This document shows, piece after piece, positions 58,501-64,000 of a stretch of DNA of 64,000 nt. A program made the translations under genes and the position numbers. The DNA comes from Pictodentalium vernedei (taxonomy: Eukaryota > Mollusca > Scaphopoda > Dentaliida > Dentaliidae). The first letter of the stretch is position 1; every line of letters starts with the position of its first letter. The notes below the pieces were generated by a model. The model was not told the DNA's origin. It did not search any database and saw only the letters and a program-made list of their open reading frames with translations. The stretch lies in the NCBI GenBank assembly GCA_031216915.1, contig CM062296.1, positions 145,246,344 to 145,310,343 of the forward strand, written 5' to 3'.

Positions 58501-61500
58501 CCAAATGGTACTACCAATGTCTCTTAATACTAATAATACCAACACATATTACTACCACTATCATCACTACCTGCTTCTAACACTACCAAATGGTACTACC
58601 AATGTCTCTTAATACTAATATTACCATCACTTATTACTACCACAATCATCACTACCTGCTTCTAACACTGCCAAATGGTACTACCAATGTCTCTTAATAC
58701 TAATATTACCAACACTTATTACTACCACTATCATCACTATCTGCTTCTAACACTACCAAATGGTACTACTAACAATGTCTCTTAATACTAATATTACCTT
58801 CACTTATTACTGCCACAATCATCACTACCTGCTTCTAACACTGCCAAATGGTACTACCAATGTCTCTTAATACTAATATTACCAACACTTATTACTACCA
58901 CTATCATGACTACCTGCTTCTAACACTATCAAATGGAACTACTACCAATGTCTCTTAATACTAATATTACTATCACTTATTACAACCACAATCATCACTA
59001 CCTGATTCTAACACTGCCAAATGGTACTACTAATGTCTCTTAATACTAATATTACCAACACTTATTACTACCACTATCATCACTATCTGCTTCTGACACT
59101 ACCAAATGGTACTACCAACGTCTCTTAATACTAATATTACCATCACTTATTACTACAACAATCATCACTACCTGCTGCAAACACTACCAAATGGTACTAC
59201 TACCAATGTCTCTTAATACTAATACTACCATCACTTATTACAACCACAATCATCACTACCTGCTTCTAACACTGCCAAATGGTACTACCAATGTATCTTA
59301 ATACTAACATTACCAACACTTAATACTACCACTATCATCACTATCTGCTTCTAACACTACCAAATGGTACTACCAATGTCTCTTTATACTAATATCACCA
59401 TCACTTATTACTACCACTATCATCACTACCTGCTTATAACACTACCAAATGGTACTACCAATGTCTCTTAATACTAATATTACCATCACTTATTACTACC
59501 ACTAACATCACTACCTGATTCTAGAACTACCAAATGGTACTACCAATGTCTCTTAATACTAATATTACCATCACTTATTACTACCACTAACATCACTACC
59601 TGATTCTAACACTACCAAATGGCACTACTAATGTCTTTTAATACTAATATTACCATCACTTATTACTACCACTAACATCACTACCTGATTCTAACACTAC
59701 CAAATGGTACTACCAATGTCTCTTAATACTAATATTACCATCACTTATTACTACCACTAACATCACTGCCTGATTCTAACACTACCAAATGGTATTACCA
59801 ATGTCTCTTAATACTAATATTACCATCACTTATTACTACCCCTATCATCACTACCTTGTTCTACCACTACCAGGCGGTATTACCCATGTCTCTTAATACT
59901 AATATTACCATCACTTATTACTACCACTAACATCACTATCTGCTTCTAACACTACCAAATGGTACTACCAATGTCTCTTAATACTAATATTACCATCACT
60001 TATTACTACCACTAACATCACAACCTGATTCTAACACTACCAAATGGTACTACCAATGTCTCTTAATACTAATATTACCATCACTTATTACTACCCCTAT
60101 CATAACTACCTTGTTCTACCACTACCAGGTGGTAATACCAATGTCTCTTAATACTAATATTACCAACACTTATTGCTACCACTACCATCACTACCTGACT
60201 CTAACACTACAAAATGGTACTACCAATGTATCTTAATACTAATATTACCATCACTTATTGCTACCACTATCTTCACTACCTTGTTCTACCACTACCAGGT
60301 GGTACTACCAATGTCTCTTAATACTAATATTACCATCACTTATTACCACCAAACACTACCAAATGGTACTACCAATGTCTCTTAATACTAATATTACCAT
60401 CACTTATTACTACCACAATCATCACTACCTGCTTCTAACACTACCAAATGGTACTACTACCAATGTCTCTTAATACTAATATTACCAACACTTATTACTA
60501 CCACTATCACCACTACCTGATTCTAACACTACCAAATGGTACTACCAATGTCTCTTAATACTAACAACACCAACACTTATTACTGCCGCTATCACCACTA
60601 CCTGCTTCTAACACTACCAAATGGTACTACTAGCAATGTCTCTTAATACTAATAATACCAACACTTATTACTGCCACTATCATCACTACCTGCTTCTAAC
60701 ACTACCAAATGGTACTACCAATGTCTCTTAATACAGATATTACCATCACTTATTACTACCACAAATATCACTACAATCATCACTACCTGCTTGTAACACT
60801 ACCAAATGGTACTACCAATGTCTCTTAATACTAATATTACCATCACTTATTACTACCACAATCATCACTACCTGCTTCTAACACTACCAAATGGTACTAC
60901 CAATGTCTCTTAATACTAATATTACCAACACTTATTACTACCACTATCATCACTATCTGCTTCTAACACTACCAAATGGTACTACCAATGTCTCTTAATA
61001 CTAATATTACCATCACTTATTACTACCACTATCATCACTACCTGATTCTAACACTACCAAATGGTACTACCAATGTTTCTTAATTCTAATATTCCCATCA
61101 CTTGTTACTACCACAATCATCACTACCTGCTTCTAACACTACCAAATGGTACTACCAATGTCTCTTAATACTAATATTACCATCACTTATTACTACCACT
61201 AACATCACCACCTGATTCTAACACTACCAAATGGTACTACCAATGTCTCTTAATACTAATAATACCAACACTTATTACTGCCGCTATCACCACTACCTGC
61301 TTCTAACACTACCAAATGGTACTACTAACAATGTCTCTTAATACTAATATTACCATCACTTATTACTACCACAATCATCACTACCTGATTCTAACACTCC
61401 CAAATGGTACTACCAATGTCTCTTAATACTAATATTACCATCACTTATTACTACCACTAACATGACTACCTGATTCTAACACTACCAAATGGTACTATCA

Positions 61501-64000
61501 ATGTCTCTTAATACTAATATTACCAACTCTTAATACTACCACTATCACCACTACCTGCTTCTAACACTACCAAATGGTACTACCAATGTCTCTTAATACT
61601 AATATTACCATCACTTATTACTACCACTATCATCACTATCTTGTTCTACCACTACCGGGTGGTACTGCCAATGTCTCTTAATACTAATATTACCATCACT
61701 TATTACTACCATTATCATCTCTACCTGATTCTAACACTACCAAATGGTACTACTAATGTCTCTTAATACTAATAATACCAACACTTATTACTGCCACTAT
61801 CACCACTACCTGCTTCTAACACTACCAAATGGTACTACTACCAATGTCTCTTAATACTAATATTACCATCACTTATTACTACCACTATCATCACTACCTG
61901 ATTCTAACACTACCAAATGGTACTACTACCAATGTCTCTTAATAGTAATATTACCATCACTTATTACTGCCACTATCATCACTACCTGATTCTAACAGCA
62001 CCAAATGGTACTACCAATGTCTCTTAATACTAATATTACCAACACTTATTACTACCACAATCATCACTACCTGTCTCTAACACTACCAAATGGCACTACC
62101 AATGTTTCTTAATACTAATATTACCCTCACTTATTACTACCACTAACATCACCACCTTGTTCAAACACTACCAAATGGAACTACCAATGTCTCTTAATAC
62201 TAATATTACCATCACTTATTACTACCACAATCATCATGACCTGCTTCTAACACTACCAAATGGTAGTACCAATGTCTCTTATTACTAATATTACCATCAC
62301 TTATTACTACCACAATCATCACTACCTGCTTCTGACACTACCAAATGGTACTACTACCAATGTCTCTTAATACTATTATTACCAACACTTATTACTACCA
62401 CAATCATCACTACCTGTCTCTAACACTACCAAATGGTGCTACCAATGTCTCTTAATACTAATATTACCCTCACTTATTACTACCACTAACATCACCACCT
62501 GATTCTAACACTACCAAATGGTACTACCAATGTCTCTAATACTAATATTACCATCATTTATTACTACCACAATCATCACTACCTGCTTCCAACACTACCA
62601 AATGGTACTACCAATGTCTCTTAATACTAATATTACATCACTTATTATTACCACAATCATCCCTACCTGCTTCTAACACTACCAAATGGTACCACCAATG
62701 TCTCTTAATACTAATATTACCCTCACTTATTACCACCACTACATCGCCACTTTGTTCAAACACTACCAAATGGTACTACCAATGTCTCTTAATACTAATA
62801 TTACCATCACTTATAACTACCAGAATCATCACTACCTGCTTCTAACACTACCAAATGTTACTACTACCAATGTCTCTTAATACTAATATTACCAACACTT
62901 ATTACTACCACTATCATCACTATCTGCTTCTAACACTACCAAATGGTACTACCAATGTCTCTAATACTAATATTACCATCACTTATTACTACCACAATCA
63001 TCACTACAATCATCACTACCTGCTTCTAACACTACCAAATGGTACTACCAATGTCTCTTAATACTAATATTACATCACTTATTACTACCACAATCATCAC
63101 TACCTGCTTCTAACACTACCAAATGGTACCACCAATGTCTCTTAATACTATTATTACCAACACTTATTACTACCACTATCATCACTATCTGCTTCTAACA
63201 CTACCAGATGGTACTACAATGTCTCTTAATACTAATATTACCATCACTTATTACTACCACTATCATCACTACCTGATTCTAACACTACCAAATGGTACTA
63301 CCAATGTCTCTTAATACTAATATTCCCATCACTTGTTACTACCGCAATCATCACTACCTGCTTCTAACACTACCAAATGGTACTACCAATGCCTCTTAAT
63401 ACTAATATTACCATCACTTATTACTACCACTAGCATCACCACCTGATTCTAACACTACCAAATGGTACTACCAATGTCTCTTAATACTGATATTACCATC
63501 ACTTATTACTACCACAATCATCACTACCTGCTGCAAACACTACCAAATGGTACTACTACCAATGTCTCTTAATACTAATATTACCATCACTTATTACTAC
63601 CACAATCATCACTACCTGCTTCTAACACTACCAAATGGTACTACCAATGTCTCTTAATACTAATATTACCATCACTTATTACTACCACAATCATCACTAC
63701 CTGCTTCTAACACTACCAAATGGTACTACCAATGTCTCTTAATACTAATAATACCAACACTTATTACAACCACTATCATCACTACCTGATTCTAACACTA
63801 ACAAATGGTACTACTACCAATGTCTCTTAATACTAATATTACCATCACTTATTACTGCCACTATCATCACTACCTGATTCTAACACTACCAAATGGTACT
63901 ACCAATGTCTCTTAATACTAATATTACCAACAATTATTACTACCACAATCATCACTACCTGTCTCTAAAACTACCAAATGGTACTACCAATGTCTCTTAA
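55591..64000 (+). repeat. 9,356-bp tandem duplication, copy 2, cut by window end
   Basis: Begins near 55,590, where the path leaves the series matching 45,147 and enters the one matching 46,234. It follows copy 1 to the window end. The offset changes from 9,356 to 9,439 because one extra monomer lies near 63,040-63,120. The last bases, GTCTCTAAAACTACC at 63,961, match 54,522. The rest of the copy lies beyond the window. Confidence 0.88.
60294..60357 (+). repeat. 64-bp short monomer, marker copy 7
   Basis: Lies exactly 9,356 bp after copy 6, matching the period of the last large duplication. Confidence 0.9.

Larger units (their letters stand above)
1..64000 (+). repeat. Satellite DNA array, ~85-bp monomer, ~750 head-to-tail copies
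   Basis: Every stretch of the window reads as copies of one ~85-bp unit beginning ACCAAATGGT. Successive unit starts at 87, 172, 257, 341, 426 and 511 give spacings of 85, 85, 84, 85 and 85. The same head motif continues to position 64,000 and the array is cut by both window edges. I saw no inverted monomers, no unique spacer and no inserted element. The consensus holds about 28 A, 25 C, 28 T and only 4 G, so GC is near 34% with extreme strand skew. Most differences between copies are single substitutions or indels of 1, 3, 10, 12, 15 or 21 bp. No protein-coding potential is credible: 85 is not a multiple of three, the unit carries an in-frame TAA after each ATG, and the minus strand has stops in all frames. 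Such arrays are known from eukaryotic heterochromatin; chromosomal location here is inference. Confidence 0.98.

Noticed and set aside
161..62763. TTGTTCAAACAC motifs resemble an RNA polymerase III B box (GWTCRANNC)
   Set aside because: The last required C is not in place, no A box lies at the right distance upstream, and no tRNA cloverleaf can be formed.
159..63314. About 28 open frames of 63-78 codons on the + strand, with peptides rich in Asn, Thr, Tyr and His
   Set aside because: Each begins at an ATG inside one monomer or at its boundary and stops at the TAA in the TCTCTTAA of a following monomer. They recur only because the satellite recurs, are low in complexity, and arise by frame shifting through 84-88-bp units. 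No start context, intron pattern or conserved domain supports a gene.
1..64000. Possible CRISPR array, because short repeats are regularly spaced
   Set aside because: There are no unique spacers. The sequence between heads is itself repeated and similar in every unit.
1..64000. CENP-B box
   Set aside because: The motif needs TTCG and CGGG elements. CpG is rare here, and the occasional CCGGGTGG (35,219; 39,577; 41,729; 52,299; 61,657) lacks the rest of the box.
1..64000. Telomeric repeat or subtelomeric marker
   Set aside because: No TTAGGG-type, TTAGG-type or TTTAGGG-type runs were seen on either strand. The GGTAGT of the minus strand occurs only as part of the 85-bp unit.

Overview
The whole 64,000-base window is one uninterrupted tandem satellite array. 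The monomer is about 85 bp (mean near 85.7 bp because of small indel variants), giving roughly 750 copies, all head-to-tail in the same orientation. I found no protein-coding gene, RNA gene, transposon, CRISPR array or unique spacer, and the array runs off both ends of the window. Satellite arrays of this size are typical of eukaryotic heterochromatin (pericentromeric, centromeric or subtelomeric). The sequence gives no basis for naming a species. All boundaries and offsets below were read by eye, and junctions are usually only resolvable to a few tens of bases because neighbouring monomers are so similar.

The monomer starts with ACCAAATGGTACTACCAATG, continues with TCTCTTAATACTAATATTAC, and ends in a tail of ATC/ACC/ACT-like triplets followed by CCTG(C/A)TTCTAACACT. 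The + strand is very poor in G (4 of 85 bases in the consensus against 25 C), so the two strands differ strongly in composition. Common variants are +3 (an extra ACT triplet), +12 (a doubled 12-mer in the tail), +10, -15 and -21 bp.

Above the monomer lies a nested higher-order structure. Long blocks of differing monomers recur in the same order, mostly as direct tandem duplications whose lengths are close to whole numbers of monomers. In order: 1-3,435 is partly repeated from 3,436 (3,435 bp shift). Positions 2,743-11,999 and 12,000-17,745 are two copies of one block, the first enlarged by internal tandem duplications of 2,320 and 1,281 bp. A mosaic third copy covers about 17,746-20,700. Positions 20,700-22,790 resemble a block about 25 kb downstream. 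Positions 22,791-26,879 repeat 1-4,090 almost exactly. Two very young tandem duplications follow (2,834 bp and 1,286 bp). Then come a duplication of about 4.4 kb (31,680-40,470), one of 2,151 bp (38,655-42,956), a mosaic stretch (42,957-46,230), and a duplication of 9,356 bp (46,231-55,590 and 55,591 to the end).

There is no gene network to describe. The window's content is its repeat biology: staged amplification by in-register unequal exchange, local homogenisation, a short dyad at each monomer head with variable centre, and a recurrent TAATATTAC nonamer identical to the nick-site motif of some rolling-circle replicons. This last may be coincidence. Short ATG-to-TAA frames of 60-78 codons occur where a +strand frame crosses one monomer boundary. 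They are repeat artefacts and are not annotated as genes.
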